Source: Pseudodonghicola xiamenensis DSM 18339 (GTDB lineage: Bacteria > Pseudomonadota > Alphaproteobacteria > Rhodobacterales > Rhodobacteraceae). Taken from it: DNA of 64,000 nt. The notes under the pieces are model-generated. The model had not been told where the DNA came from. It was given only the letters and a program-made list of their open reading frames with translations, and did no database searches. How positions within the stretch are numbered: the first letter of the stretch is position 1; every line of letters begins with the position of its first letter. Positions 1 to 9,179 of this stretch are shown here, piece by piece. Both the position numbers and the translations under genes were made by a program. Location: NCBI RefSeq assembly GCF_000429365.1, contig NZ_AUBS01000001.1, forward strand, positions 310,001 to 374,000. The letters are read 5' to 3'.

Positions 1-49
1 GACCTTCCGTCCCCCAGACGGACGCGCTACCAGGCTGCGCCATAGCCCG
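1..49 (-). tRNA. tRNA-Pro (anticodon GGG), 3' part cut by window edge
   Basis: Read on the minus strand, the sequence starts at 49 with CGGGC and has the D-arm consensus GCGCAGCCTGGTAGCGC. An anticodon stem TCCGT/ACGGA follows, with loop CTGGGGG, which places GGG as the anticodon, so it decodes CCC/CCT proline codons. The T-arm and acceptor 3' side lie outside the window. It lies just downstream of the merR gene on the same strand. Confidence 0.85.
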
Positions 50-107
50 ACGTGGGGGTCTTCATACTGTATTTGGGGGCAGGGGCAAGGGGGTGAAACA
101 AAGATTT

Positions 108-932
108 TCATTCCCCGAGCGCTTTTTCCTGACGGTCGTACCAATCGCGGAGCGCGCGGGTGAAGGGGGCGATGCGCGCGGCCTCCAGAGGGGTCAATTT
201 CGCGATGCCGGCAAGATGCCCAAGAAGGCCCGGAGCATGGGACGAGGCGGCCTCAGGCGCGGCGGTGGCGATCTCCGCGGTCTCGGCGGGCAGGCTTTCG
301 GCCGGGGCGCTGTCCTGCTGCGGAGAGGCGGCCGCATCATCGCTCTGTTTCGGGGTCTGTTCCGGCATAGCCGTCCCGACGGTCTCGCCCTGCGGCTCGA
401 AGCGGGGCAGGCCACCGGCGGTGTCGGGCGATTCTGTCCCGGTCCGGGGCGGCTCTTCCACGGTCTCCTCTGCCGGCGGGGCGGGCGGGGGAGCATCGGG
501 CGGGATGTCTTCGGTGATTTCGCCGGTGGCAGCGGGCCCGACCGCGGCAGGGCCGCTGGGCTTGGCCTTGAAGGCGAGCACGGTGCCGCGTTCCTCTGCC
601 GGTGCAGCGGCGGCGGCAGGGGGGATGGCAATAGGGGGAATCACCAGATCCTCGGCATCCAGAGGCGGCGACAGCGTCGCCACATGGGCCACCCCCTGTT
701 CGCGCAGGATTTTCTGCACGCCCTTGATGGTCATGCCGTCATCATGCAGCAATGTCTTGATGCCGCCGATCAGCCGCATGTCCGAAGGACGATAATAGCG
801 CCGCCCGCCAGCGCGCTTGACGGGTTTCACCTGGGTGAACTTACTTTCCCAGAATCGCAAGACATGCGCCTGCACCCCGAGCCAGGCCGCGACTTCACTA
901 ATGGTGCGGAAGGCATCCGGGGACTTAGTCAT
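108..932 (-). CDS. MerR family transcriptional regulator
   Basis: The N-terminal residues 9-77 form a MerR winged helix: an [19 protein letters not shown] helix-turn-helix followed by the GGRRYYRP wing and a [13 protein letters not shown] helix. The remaining ~190 residues are a low-complexity Ala/Pro/Glu-rich tail with no Cys-based metal site, so an effector cannot be read from sequence. This HTH plus disordered tail is usual for the merR gene found next to ihfA in Rhodobacteraceae. It is the last gene of the minus-strand block, 14 bp after ihfA, and is probably co-transcribed with it. DNA-binding function is family knowledge; the target is unknown. Confidence 0.85.
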   Translation of the reverse strand: MTKSPDAFRTISEVAAWLGVQAHVLRFWESKFTQVKPVKRAGGRRYYRPSDMRLIGGIKTLLHDDGMTIKGVQKILREQGVAHVATLSPPLDAEDLVIPPIAIPPAAAAAPAEERGTVLAFKAKPSGPAAVGPAATGEITEDIPPDAPPPAPPAEETVEEPPRTGTESPDTAGGLPRFEPQGETVGTAMPEQTPKQSDDAAASPQQDSAPAESLPAETAEIATAAPEAASSHAPGLLGHLAGIAKLTPLEAARIAPFTRALRDWYDRQEKALGE

Positions 933-946
933 TATGTCAGGCCTGT

Positions 947-1249
947 TCAGTCGCGGTTGCCGTCGGCGACGCGGTCTTTCATCAGATGCGAGGGCCGGAA
1001 GGTCAGCACGCGGCGCGGCTGGATCGGCACCTCTTCCCCGGTTTTCGGGTTGCGGCCCACGCGGGCGGATTTATCCCGCACGCTGAAGGTGCCGAAGGAA
1101 GAGATTTTCACCTGCTCTCCCCGCACCAGCGCATCTGAAATATGGTCCAGCATGCTTTCGACAAGCTGGGCACTTTCGTTACGTGACAGACCGACTTCGC
1201 GAAACACGGCTTCGCTCAGGTCCATACGTGTCAGAGTTTTCGAGCCCAT
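947..1249 (-). CDS. ihfA: Integration host factor subunit alpha
   Basis: 100 residues, the normal length of IHF-alpha. The HU/IHF fold is evident from the [17 protein letters not shown] start, [12 protein letters not shown], and the DNA-intercalating beta arm [11 protein letters not shown], whose Pro inserts in the DNA minor groove. The subunit pairs with IHF-beta (not in this window) to bend DNA in transcription, recombination and replication. It lies downstream of fabH (98-bp gap) and upstream of merR, the standard order in this family. Confidence 0.95.
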   Translation of the reverse strand: MGSKTLTRMDLSEAVFREVGLSRNESAQLVESMLDHISDALVRGEQVKISSFGTFSVRDKSARVGRNPKTGEEVPIQPRRVLTFRPSHLMKDRVADGNRD

Positions 1250-1347
1250 ACCAATCCCCTTGAGTTCTCCTCAGAATAGGGCCAGGGCAATTTCGCTGTC
1301 AATATCAATGAATTGCAGGGGAAAGTTATGCGGCAGTGCAGCATGAC

Positions 1348-2319
1348 CTACCAGCGCAGCACCACCGACCCCCAGGCCAGCCCACCGCCGATTGCCTCGG
1401 TCACGAGCAAATCTCCCGGTTTGATCTGGCCTCGCGTCTTGCCAACGGAAAGTGCCAGTGGAATCGACGCGGCCGAGGTATTGCCATGATCCTGCACCGT
1501 CACCACGACTTTCTCCATCGGCAGGCCCATTTTCTTGGCGGTGCCCTGGATGATGCGGATATTGGCCTGATGCGGCACGATCCAATCGACGTCCTCGGGC
1601 GTCAACCCGGCACGTTCCAGCGCCTCTTCGGCGGTCTTGGCCAGCTTTTCAACCGCGTGGCGGAACACCTGGTTGCCCTGCATCCTGAGATAGCCCGACG
1701 TGCCGGTCGACACGCCGCCATCGACGAAGAGCAGATCCTTGTATCGTCCGTCCGAATGCAGATCGACGGAAAGGATACCCCGATCCGAGGGCATGCCGGG
1801 TTCTTCCCGGCCCTCGAGGACCAGAGCCCCGGCACCGTCCCCGAACAACACGCAGGTCGAACGGTCGGTCCAGTCCATGATGCGTGAAAAGGTTTCGGCG
1901 CCGATCACGAGCACCCGCTGCGCCTGACCCGACAGAATCAGCGCATTGGCAGTCGACAACGCATAGATGAAGCCGGCGCAGACCGCCTGGACATCGAAGG
2001 CGAAGCCATGCGTCATCTCCAGCCGCGCCTGCACCATGGTGGCGGCGGAGGGGAAGGTCAGATCGGCCGTTGATGTGGCCAGGACGATGGCGTCGATACC
2101 GTCGGCATTGATGCCTGCATCGGCCAGCGCGGCCTTGGCGGCATGAGTCGCCAGATCCGAGGTCATTTCACCTTCGGCGGTGAAGTGACGCCGCTCGATG
2201 CCCGACCGGGTGCGAATCCATTCGTCCGATGTGTCGAGAGTCTTCTCGAATTCCGAGTTGGGAACGACGCGCTCGGGGAGGTAGTGGCCGACCCCGATCA
2301 CGACGGAACGCTTCACCAT
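1348..2319 (-). CDS. fabH: Beta-ketoacyl-ACP synthase III
   Basis: 323 residues. Condenses acetyl-CoA with malonyl-ACP to start fatty acid synthesis in the cytoplasm. The catalytic triad is complete: Cys114 in AVCAGF, His250 in VPHQAN and Asn280 in DHGNTS. A start at 2319 (MVKRSVV) was chosen over an upstream ATG at 2502 because it gives the family length and leaves a 4-bp gap after plsX; the longer form would overlap plsX and add a non-homologous extension. The fifth gene of the yceD-rpmF-plsX-fabH-ihfA-merR order lies 98 bp downstream. Confidence 0.96.
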   Translation of the reverse strand: MVKRSVVIGVGHYLPERVVPNSEFEKTLDTSDEWIRTRSGIERRHFTAEGEMTSDLATHAAKAALADAGINADGIDAIVLATSTADLTFPSAATMVQARLEMTHGFAFDVQAVCAGFIYALSTANALILSGQAQRVLVIGAETFSRIMDWTDRSTCVLFGDGAGALVLEGREEPGMPSDRGILSVDLHSDGRYKDLLFVDGGVSTGTSGYLRMQGNQVFRHAVEKLAKTAEEALERAGLTPEDVDWIVPHQANIRIIQGTAKKMGLPMEKVVVTVQDHGNTSAASIPLALSVGKTRGQIKPGDLLVTEAIGGGLAWGSVVLRW

Positions 2320-2323
2320 GATG

Positions 2324-3463
2324 TTATGCCTGCCCTTTGTCGTCTTTTTCTTTTGTGGCGGAGTTGACGCCACGTCCATCGGCATCTTGTGTAAGCTCGG
2401 CAGTCGATGCAACCCGTGCCGCCAGCTTTTCGGCAAAACCCGACTGGGCAAGCTGAAAGGCCAGTTTGATCGCGGCCGAAACGCTGGTGGCATCGGAGCC
2501 ACCGTGAGATTTCACCACCGTGCCGTTGAGGCCGAGGAAAATGCCACCGTTCGATCGGCGTGGGTCGATCCGCTTTTTCAGCCGCCGGAGCGATGTGATC
2601 GCCAGGATCGAGGCCAGCCGCGACAGTAGTGAATAGCGGAACGCTTCGCGCAGAGCCTGGCCGATCATGCTGGCGGTGCCTTCGCCGGTCTTGATCGCGA
2701 CATTGCCGGTAAAGCCATCGGTCACGATCACATCGGCGACATCGCCGGGGATGTCGCTGCCTTCGACAAAGCCGACGAAATCGAAATTCGCCTTGTCGGC
2801 GAACTGGCCGATCAGCGCGTGCGCCTCTTTCAGCTCGGGCCGGCCCTTGTGTTCCTCGGTGCCGACATTCAGCAGGCCCACACGGGGGCGGCGCAGATCC
2901 ATGCCATTTCTGGCATAGGAGGCGCCCATCATCGCGTATTGCAGCAGATCGCGGGCATCGGCGCGCACATCGGCACCGACATCCAGCATCACATTGGCGC
3001 CTTGCGGATTGCGTGACGGCCAGTGAATCGCGATCGCCGGCCGGCTGATCCCGGGCAGGCGACGCAGGCATAGCATGCTCAGCGCCATCAGGGCGCCGGT
3101 ATTGCCACAGGACACCGCCCCATGTGCCTTGCCATCACGCACGGATTCGATCGCGGTCCACATCGAGGTGCCGCGCCCATGGCGCATGACGTGACTGGGC
3201 TTGTCTTCCATGGTGACCACTTCGGTCACGTCATGAAAGGCAACACGCCCCGCAAGCGAGCGGCGGCGCGCGACCAGCGGTTTGAGCTGGTCCTCCGGTC
3301 CATGCAGAATGAAGCCGATATCGGGATTCTTGCGGGCGGAAAGATCCATGCCCGCAACGACCACGCCGGGCCCGGCATCCCCCCCCATGGCGTCGACCGA
3401 TACGACGATTCGTCCAGCCTCGGGGCTGGACGGGTCAGGCATCTGGTCGGGCATGGGGGTCAT
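2324..3463 (-). CDS. plsX: Phosphate acyltransferase PlsX
   Basis: 379 residues. Converts acyl-ACP plus phosphate to acyl-phosphate, the donor used by PlsY for the first acylation of glycerol-3-phosphate. The signature VDAMGGDAG is at residues 23-31, and the CGNTGALMAL, DVGAD and TDGFTGNV blocks follow. It sits 22 bp after rpmF and 4 bp before fabH, so the three are almost surely one transcript coupling ribosome protein supply with lipid synthesis. A ten-residue Pro/Asp-rich N-terminal extension before the conserved core is the only variable part. Confidence 0.96.
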   Translation of the reverse strand: MTPMPDQMPDPSSPEAGRIVVSVDAMGGDAGPGVVVAGMDLSARKNPDIGFILHGPEDQLKPLVARRRSLAGRVAFHDVTEVVTMEDKPSHVMRHGRGTSMWTAIESVRDGKAHGAVSCGNTGALMALSMLCLRRLPGISRPAIAIHWPSRNPQGANVMLDVGADVRADARDLLQYAMMGASYARNGMDLRRPRVGLLNVGTEEHKGRPELKEAHALIGQFADKANFDFVGFVEGSDIPGDVADVIVTDGFTGNVAIKTGEGTASMIGQALREAFRYSLLSRLASILAITSLRRLKKRIDPRRSNGGIFLGLNGTVVKSHGGSDATSVSAAIKLAFQLAQSGFAEKLAARVASTAELTQDADGRGVNSATKEKDDKGQA

Positions 3464-3485
3464 GCGCGAAAGCTACTGGCGTGGC

Positions 3486-3692
3486 TCAAGCCGCGTCTTC
3501 GTCCAGCTCGATCTCGTCGCTCATCGCGACGACTTCACGGTCGTCGTAATGGCCGCAGGACGGGCACACGTGGTGCGGGCGCTTCAGTTCGCCGCAGTTC
3601 GAGCATTCGTTGGGGTTTGCAGCAACCAGAGCGTCATGCGCCCGGCGGTTGTTGCGGCGCGACTTGGATACTTTGTTCTGTTGGACAGCCAT
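3486..3692 (-). CDS. rpmF: 50S ribosomal protein L32
   Basis: 68 residues. Begins [18 protein letters not shown] as bL32 does. It keeps a four-Cys zinc ribbon at Cys30, Cys33, Cys43 and Cys46 (CSNC...CPSC), so it is the zinc-binding form and not the Cys-less paralogue. The acidic C-terminus [10 protein letters not shown] is usual in alphaproteobacteria. It is separated from the upstream yceD gene by 208 bp, which leaves room for its own promoter, and is followed closely by plsX. Confidence 0.97.
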   Translation of the reverse strand: MAVQQNKVSKSRRNNRRAHDALVAANPNECSNCGELKRPHHVCPSCGHYDDREVVAMSDEIELDEDAA

Positions 3693-3900
3693 GTCTCAAC
3701 CCTTGTCTGATCTGGGGCTGCGAGCGGTCTCGCGAGCCGTGTTTCGATTCCGTGTTATACGGTGTGACGTGCGTTTAGGCCGGGGCCCGCAGCTTGTCCA
3801 ACCCTAAATCCGATGAGCGGGCGAAAATACTGCGAATTCTTGCCGGCGCAAGGGGTTTTTCCGCGAATTCGCGAAACCGCCCCGGCCGGTCGGTGGCGGA

Positions 3901-4437
3901 TCAGGGTTTATCCTTCAGGGCGTCGCGCAATGAGGCAAGCCCGGCGAAGGGGCGGGTATCCTCGTCGCGCATCGCCTGTTTGTCCGGTTCGGTGAAGACG
4001 GCTTCGCCCAGGGCTGCGCCTTCGGCACGGGGGTAGAGCGGCAGCGCCAGTTCCAGCGCCTCGATCATCACCGCCGCGGCGTCGATCTCCGGGCCGAGCG
4101 GTTCGGCGTTGTCATCTTCGGGCATCTCGATCTCAATACCCTCGGGCGGGGCGCTCTCGGCCACATAGAGCCGTCGCACTGCCGTGTCGATGCGGGTGGT
4201 CACCGGTTCCAGGGTGACGACGCAGGGCTGCACCACCGTGGCGCCGAGCTGGCCTTCGAGCAGCCAGTCGCGCCGGCCCTGGGCAGTGATCTTGCCGGTA
4301 AAGCGCAGCTTGCGCAGCGCGGAGAGATCAAGTTCTGCCGCGATCCGGGCGCGGGCCTCGGCATCGGGAGAGAAATCGAAGGCAGTGGCGGCGTTCTGCG
4401 GCAGCTCGGCCACCCGGAAGGCGTGGGTTTCGGTCAT
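3901..4437 (-). CDS. YceD/DUF177 family protein
   Basis: 178 residues of the DUF177 (YceD) family, recognised by LRKLRFTGKITAQGRRDWLLEGQLGATVVQPCVVTLEPV and the later LGPEIDAAAVMIEALELALPLYPRA. Family members lie upstream of rpmF in many bacteria; in plants and cyanobacteria the family is linked to 23S rRNA processing or accumulation, which may or may not apply here. Only one Cys of the family pair is present (in VQPCVVTLEPV). It is divergent from bamE with a 108-bp shared promoter region. Confidence 0.9.
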   Translation of the reverse strand: MTETHAFRVAELPQNAATAFDFSPDAEARARIAAELDLSALRKLRFTGKITAQGRRDWLLEGQLGATVVQPCVVTLEPVTTRIDTAVRRLYVAESAPPEGIEIEMPEDDNAEPLGPEIDAAAVMIEALELALPLYPRAEGAALGEAVFTEPDKQAMRDEDTRPFAGLASLRDALKDKP

Positions 4438-4477
4438 CGCGGTCTATCGGCTTTCTTCTGGTTGTGGCTTCGCAATC

Positions 4478-4504
4478 TTGAACCAAGGGCCCAGTTTATA
4501 TAAT
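4478..4504 (+). promoter_or_regulatory. Candidate sigma-70 promoter of bamE
   Basis: TTGAAC at 4478-4483 and a perfect TATAAT at 4499-4504, separated by 15 bp, which is shorter than the optimal 17. It lies 42 bp upstream of the bamE start in the yceD/bamE divergent region. Confidence 0.5.
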
Positions 4505-4545
4505 CGGGAGGTCAGGCGCATTAAAGCCAAGGCGAGAGGGCAGTT

Positions 4546-5013
4546 ATGACTGTATTCGTACCACCGCTCAAGACGGGTCTGCGGGCCACCCTGCTGGGGA
4601 TAGCCCTGTTGGCCATGACGGGCTGCGTGGCGATCTACCGCAATCATGGCTATGTGCCGCCCGAGGACGAGCTGAACGCGATCAAGGTGGGTGTCGATAC
4701 CCGCGATACCGTGCTTGAGCAGGTCGGCCCGCCGACATCCTCCGGCGTGCTGAAGGATAGCGGATTCTATTACGTCGAATCGCGGATGCGCCATTACGGG
4801 CCGATGGAGCCGAAGGTGGTTTCGCGCGAGGTGGTGGCCATCAACTTCGACAAGCGTGGCGTGGTCAGTGGCATCGAGCGCTACGGGCTGGAAGACGGCA
4901 AGGTGATTCCGCTGCAGCGGCGGGTGACCTCCTCGAGCGTCGACGACAAGACCTTCCTGCGCCAGCTTCTGGGCAACCTCGGTCGCTTCAACCCCGCCAA
5001 CGCGCTGGAATAA
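4546..5013 (+). CDS. bamE: Outer membrane assembly lipoprotein BamE (SmpA/OmlA)
   Basis: 155 residues. A signal peptide ends in the lipobox LAMTGC with the lipidated Cys27. The SmpA/OmlA domain follows, with the LNAIKVGVDTRDTVLEQVGPPTSSGV block, which is the BamE beta-alpha core. It is a periplasm-facing lipoprotein of the Bam complex that folds beta-barrel proteins such as LptD, also encoded in this window. The position between yceD and olsB is common in Rhodobacteraceae. A GAGAGGG Shine-Dalgarno precedes the ATG. Confidence 0.93.
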   Translation: MTVFVPPLKTGLRATLLGIALLAMTGCVAIYRNHGYVPPEDELNAIKVGVDTRDTVLEQVGPPTSSGVLKDSGFYYVESRMRHYGPMEPKVVSREVVAINFDKRGVVSGIERYGLEDGKVIPLQRRVTSSSVDDKTFLRQLLGNLGRFNPANALE

Positions 5014-5086
5014 GGCGCGCGCGGAGGGGCTGACAGGGCGGCCTCCGGCGTCACCGCCCTGTCATGTCTTGTGTGATAGGGGCCGC

Positions 5087-5860
5087 GTGACTAGATTTCA
5101 CCCAGAGGTCACGCCGGGGGCTGTAGATATCATGCCGCTTTTGATCAAAGGCCGTTATCGCGCGCGTCTGGCCGAGGGGGCGGAGGATGTGGTCGCCGCC
5201 CAGGCGCTGCGGACGTTGTCCTTCCGCACCTCGGCGCCGGACCGTGATGGGTTTGACGATATCTGTTCGCATATCCTGGTGCACGATACGCGCAGCGGCG
5301 CGCTGGTCTGTTGTTTCCGCATGCTGGTGCTGGAAGGCGGCGGCGATCTGGCGCGCAGCTATTCGGCGCAGTTCTATGAGCTCGAGGGGCTGCGCAGCTT
5401 CGAGGGCCGCATGGTAGAGATGGGGCGATTCTGCATCCACCCCGACTGGCACGATCCCGATATCCTGCGGGTCGCCTGGGGGGCGATGACGCGGTTTGTC
5501 GACGAACAGCGGATCGAGATGCTGTTCGGCTGTTCCTCCTTCGCGGGGACGGAGACCGGAGAATACCTCGATGCTTTCGCGATGCTGAAACACCGCCATC
5601 TGGGGCCGAAACGCTGGTTGCCCCGGGTCAAGGCACCTGATGTGTTCCGGTTCGCCGCGCGGCTGCGGCGCAAGCCTGATGCGAAAAAGGCCATGCTGAG
5701 GATGCCGCCCTTGCTGCGTACCTATCTGCTGATGGGCGGCTGGGTCAGCGATCATGCGGTGGTCGACCGGCAGATGAATACGCTGCATGTCTTCACCGGG
5801 CTGGAGATCGGGGCGATTCCCCCGGCGCGCAAGCGTCTTCTGCGCGCCGTGGCGGGGTGA
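5087..5860 (+). CDS. olsB: L-ornithine N-alpha-acyltransferase (OlsB)
   Basis: GNAT/autoinducer-synthase-like fold enzyme, about 257 residues from the GTG start. It transfers a 3-hydroxyacyl group from ACP to ornithine, the first step of phosphate-free ornithine lipid. Typical segments are GRYRARLAEGAEDVVAAQALR, the VCCFRMLVL strand, YELEGLRSFEGRMVEMGRFCIHPD and LFGCSSFAGTE. Three starts are possible: TTG 5069, GTG 5087 and ATG 5132; GTG 5087 follows an AGGGG, while ATG 5132 is where family similarity begins. The acyltransferase OlsA that completes the pathway is not adjacent. Assignment is by family; specificity is inferred. Confidence 0.83.
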   Translation: MTRFHPEVTPGAVDIMPLLIKGRYRARLAEGAEDVVAAQALRTLSFRTSAPDRDGFDDICSHILVHDTRSGALVCCFRMLVLEGGGDLARSYSAQFYELEGLRSFEGRMVEMGRFCIHPDWHDPDILRVAWGAMTRFVDEQRIEMLFGCSSFAGTETGEYLDAFAMLKHRHLGPKRWLPRVKAPDVFRFAARLRRKPDAKKAMLRMPPLLRTYLLMGGWVSDHAVVDRQMNTLHVFTGLEIGAIPPARKRLLRAVAG

Positions 5861-5907
5861 GGCGCCGGACCTTGGAGGTTCGGGAACGGCCCGAGGTCTG
5901 GATTTCC

Positions 5908-5928
5908 GTATTTGGGACGAGAAGAAGC
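5908..5928 (+). repeat. Intergenic repeat, GTATTTG/GAGAAGAAG form, partial copy
   Basis: CGTATTTGGGACGAGAAGAA lies in the olsB-ABC-F gap. It matches the 3' half of the copies at 10029-10060, 25982-26013 and 42882-42961; the GC-rich CCTCCGGCGG half is missing here. Confidence 0.6.
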
Positions 5929-6016
5929 AGGGGCGGCGGCCCCGGAATTCGTCTGACGGTAACGGGGAGCCGTTGCAGAGATTGACGGCGACCGTCGGCG
6001 CGGATAGCTGGCAGGC

Positions 6017-7825
6017 ATGGCACGTGTACCTCTTCTTCAGCTCAATGGCATTTCCCTCACCTTCGGGGGCGAGCCGGTATTTTCAGACCTTGATCTCGTG
6101 GTGCAGCCGGGTGATCGGGTGGCATTGGTCGGGCGCAACGGATCGGGCAAGTCCACCCTGATGAAGGTGATGGCCGGTCTGGTCGAGCCCGACCGGGGCG
6201 ATGTGGTCGTCGGTCCCGGGGTGTCGGTCGGGTATATGGAGCAGGATCCGGAGATGGCGGGATTCGCCACGCTGGGTGATTTTGCTTCGGCTGGGCTGGC
6301 GCCGGGGGATCTCTATAAGGTCGAGCGCGCCGGCGAGGGGCTGAAATTCGATCCCGCCCGTCCGGTCGAGACCGCCTCGGGCGGGGAGCGGCGACGCGCG
6401 GCGCTGGCGCGGCTGATGGCCGAGGCGCCCGAGCTGATGCTGCTGGACGAACCGACCAACCATCTGGATATCGAGGCGATCGGCTGGCTTGAGCGTGAGC
6501 TTGCCGCCACCCGGGCCGGTTTCGTGCTGATCAGCCACGATCGCGCCTTTCTGCGCAACCTGACCCGCGCCACGCTGTGGATCGACCGGGGCCAGGTGCG
6601 GCGGCAGGAGAAGGGGTTCGAGCACTTCGAGGCCTGGCGCGATACGCTCTGGGAAGAAGAGGATCAGCAGCGCCACAAGCTGGATCGGTTGATCAAGTCC
6701 GAAGGCCGCTGGGCTGTCGAGGGCATCAGTGCACGACGCAAGCGGAACCAGGGCCGGGTGCGGGCGCTGCAGGCGCTCAGGGCTGAACGTGCCGGTCAGA
6801 TCAAGCGCCAGGGCACTGCTGCCATGGCGCTGGAGGCCGGTCCGAAATCCGGCCGCAAGGTGATCGAGGCGGAAGGTATTTCAAAGACTTACGGCGACAA
6901 GGTGATCCTGCGAGATTTCTCGATCCGGATTTTGCGCGGTGATCGGGTGGCCTTTGTCGGCCCCAATGGCGCCGGCAAGACGACCTTGTTGAAAATCCTG
7001 CTGGGCGAGATCGAGCCGGATACTGGGACGGTCAGCCTTGGCACCAATCTGGAGATCGCGGTCTTCGATCAGGCGCGCGCCCAGCTCGACCCTGATGCGA
7101 CGCTTTGGGACAGCCTGACCAGCGATCCGTCGATGCGGGTTTCGGGCAAGGCCGATCAGGTCATGGTGCGCGGCGTGCCGAAACATGTGGTGGCCTATCT
7201 CAAGGATTTCCTCTTTGACGAACGTCAGGCGCGGGCGCCGGTGCGGTCGCTGTCGGGGGGAGAGAAGGCGCGGCTGTTGCTGGCGCGGCTGATGGCGCAG
7301 AGCTCGAACCTGCTGGTGTTGGACGAACCGACCAACGATCTCGATGTCGAGACGCTGGATCTGTTGCAGGAGATTCTCGACGATTACGATGGCACCGTGT
7401 TGCTGGTCAGCCACGACCGGGATTTCCTGGATCGCGTGGCGGCGACGACCGTGGTGATGGAGGGCGACGGCAAGGCGACGATCTATGCCGGCGGCTGGTC
7501 CGACTATCAGGCTTTGAAGCCGAGTGTGATTTCGGAAAAGTCTGAAAAGCCAAGGGACAACAAGGCAAAGGTAAAGCAAGACGTGAAGGTGAAGCCTGGG
7601 CTCTCCTTCACTGAAAAGCATCGGCTTGAAGCCTTGCCGGCGGAGATCGAGCGGCTTGAAGCCGAGATCGTCAAGCTTGAGGCGCTGATGGCCGATCCGG
7701 AGCTTTACAGTCGCGAGCCGGTCAAGTTCCAGAAGGCGACCGAGGCACTGGTGCAGCGGCAGGAAAAGCTGGCCGCCGCCGAGGAGGAATGGCTGGAGCT
7801 GGAGGACAAGGCCTCGACCTCCTGA
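6017..7825 (+). CDS. uup: ABC-F family ATPase (Uup type)
   Basis: 602 residues, soluble, no membrane segments. It has two ATPase cassettes: Walker A GRNGSGKST with ASGGERRR and LLLDEPTNHLD in the first, and GPNGAGKTT, LSGGEKAR and LVLDEPTNDLD in the second, joined by a basic linker. The C-terminal ~75 residues form a Glu/Lys-rich coiled coil (LEALPAEIERLEAEIVKLEAL), the mark of Uup. ABC-F proteins act on the ribosome or on nucleic acids; Uup affects transposon excision and ribosome handling. It is convergent with the MFS gene, leaving only 7 bp between stop codons. Confidence 0.92.
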   Translation: MARVPLLQLNGISLTFGGEPVFSDLDLVVQPGDRVALVGRNGSGKSTLMKVMAGLVEPDRGDVVVGPGVSVGYMEQDPEMAGFATLGDFASAGLAPGDLYKVERAGEGLKFDPARPVETASGGERRRAALARLMAEAPELMLLDEPTNHLDIEAIGWLERELAATRAGFVLISHDRAFLRNLTRATLWIDRGQVRRQEKGFEHFEAWRDTLWEEEDQQRHKLDRLIKSEGRWAVEGISARRKRNQGRVRALQALRAERAGQIKRQGTAAMALEAGPKSGRKVIEAEGISKTYGDKVILRDFSIRILRGDRVAFVGPNGAGKTTLLKILLGEIEPDTGTVSLGTNLEIAVFDQARAQLDPDATLWDSLTSDPSMRVSGKADQVMVRGVPKHVVAYLKDFLFDERQARAPVRSLSGGEKARLLLARLMAQSSNLLVLDEPTNDLDVETLDLLQEILDDYDGTVLLVSHDRDFLDRVAATTVVMEGDGKATIYAGGWSDYQALKPSVISEKSEKPRDNKAKVKQDVKVKPGLSFTEKHRLEALPAEIERLEAEIVKLEALMADPELYSREPVKFQKATEALVQRQEKLAAAEEEWLELEDKASTS

Positions 7826-7832
7826 TCCGGGG

Positions 7833-9044
7833 TTACCGTGCCCCGGCCCGTTGCGTGCCGGCTTGGGCCAGCAGCAGAACCGCGGTAAGCGCGGCAAACC
7901 CCGCGCCCGCCAGGAAGGTGGCCGAGGGGCCGAGGCGATCCCACAACAGCCCGGCAATGAGGCTGGCGGCCAGCATTGCCACTCCGGTGGCGGAGTTGAA
8001 GACGCCAAAGGCCGATCCCCGCAAGGTCTTCGGCGCGTGCTGGGCCACCAGTTTCGACAGCAACCCTTGGCTCAGCGCCATGTGAATGCCCCAGAGGGCG
8101 AGGCCGGCAAAGGTCCAGACCAGGCCGGAGACCAGTGCCAAGAGCAGATCGGCACAGATCAGGGCGGCAAGGCCGGTCAGCAGCAGTACCGCGGGAGAGG
8201 TCTGATCGGACCAAGCGCCGGCCGGATAGGCGCCCAGCGAATAGACGATGTTCATCGTCACCAGAACCAGCGGCGCCAACAGCAGCGGCAGGCCCTGCTC
8301 ATGCGCCTTGAGGATGAGAAACGCCTCGCTGAACCGGGCGAGGGTGAAGAATACGCCGATCACCACCACGCCCCAGAAGGCCGGGCTGAACTGACGGATG
8401 TCGCGCAGCGGGATCGGCGGGGCGCTTGGTGGCTTGTCGGCACCGGAGGAGCGATCCTCCACCCCCAGAAGGACGCAGGCGACAGCCAGCAGGCCCGGGA
8501 TTATGGCGAACCAGAAGACGGTGCGCATGTTGTCATCGAACAGCGCCATCAGCGCGATCGCCAGCAGCGGACCGATGAAGGCGCCGGCGGTATCCAGCCC
8601 CTGGCGCAGCCCATAGGCGCGACCGCGGATTTCGGGCGGGACGACATCGGCGATCAGCGCATCGCGCGGGGCGCCACGGATGCCCTTGCCGATTCGGTCG
8701 ACGAAGTGGGCGGCAAAGACCGGGGCCGGGGCTCCGGCGATGGCAAAGAAGGGTTTTGACAGTGCGCCCAGGCCATAGCCGATCAGAATCAGCGGCTTGC
8801 GTCGCCCGATCCGGTCGGAGAGATAGCCGGAGAAGACTTTGACGATGGCGGCGGTTGCTTCCGCGATGCCTTCCAGGATGCCGACAAAGACCACACTGGC
8901 ACCCAATGTCGTGGTCAGGAACAGCGGCAGCAGCGCATGGATCATCTCGGAGGAGATATCCATGAACAGGCTGACCAGCCCAAGGGCCCAGATGGTGCGT
9001 GGCAGGGCGGGGCGGGTCGATGTCGTGGGGGTCTTTGCGGTCAT
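7833..9044 (-). CDS. MFS transporter, substrate unknown
   Basis: 403 residues with about twelve hydrophobic segments. The MFS loop 2-3 motif is DRIGRRKP, and the N-terminal motif SEMIHALLPLFLTTTLGAS is typical of the MFS group annotated near fosmidomycin-type exporters. The start at 9044 (MTAKTPTT) puts the first membrane helix about 17 residues in; an upstream ATG at 9167 would add 41 basic and small residues and has no family support. A resistance or efflux role is family inference. It stands alone between convergent uup and the SDR gene. Confidence 0.85.
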   Translation of the reverse strand: MTAKTPTTSTRPALPRTIWALGLVSLFMDISSEMIHALLPLFLTTTLGASVVFVGILEGIAEATAAIVKVFSGYLSDRIGRRKPLILIGYGLGALSKPFFAIAGAPAPVFAAHFVDRIGKGIRGAPRDALIADVVPPEIRGRAYGLRQGLDTAGAFIGPLLAIALMALFDDNMRTVFWFAIIPGLLAVACVLLGVEDRSSGADKPPSAPPIPLRDIRQFSPAFWGVVVIGVFFTLARFSEAFLILKAHEQGLPLLLAPLVLVTMNIVYSLGAYPAGAWSDQTSPAVLLLTGLAALICADLLLALVSGLVWTFAGLALWGIHMALSQGLLSKLVAQHAPKTLRGSAFGVFNSATGVAMLAASLIAGLLWDRLGPSATFLAGAGFAALTAVLLLAQAGTQRAGAR

Positions 9045-9179
9045 CGCGGCAAGCTTTCGGCTATCACCAGGCGTCGAGCGCGACGATAGGCCCGCACTTG
9101 CCGTGGCGCCAGTGCCGCCCGGGGCAGCGCGCGATGTCGTGAAGGGGGCTGCGCGCAAAACCGGCACAGCCCCGAAGCC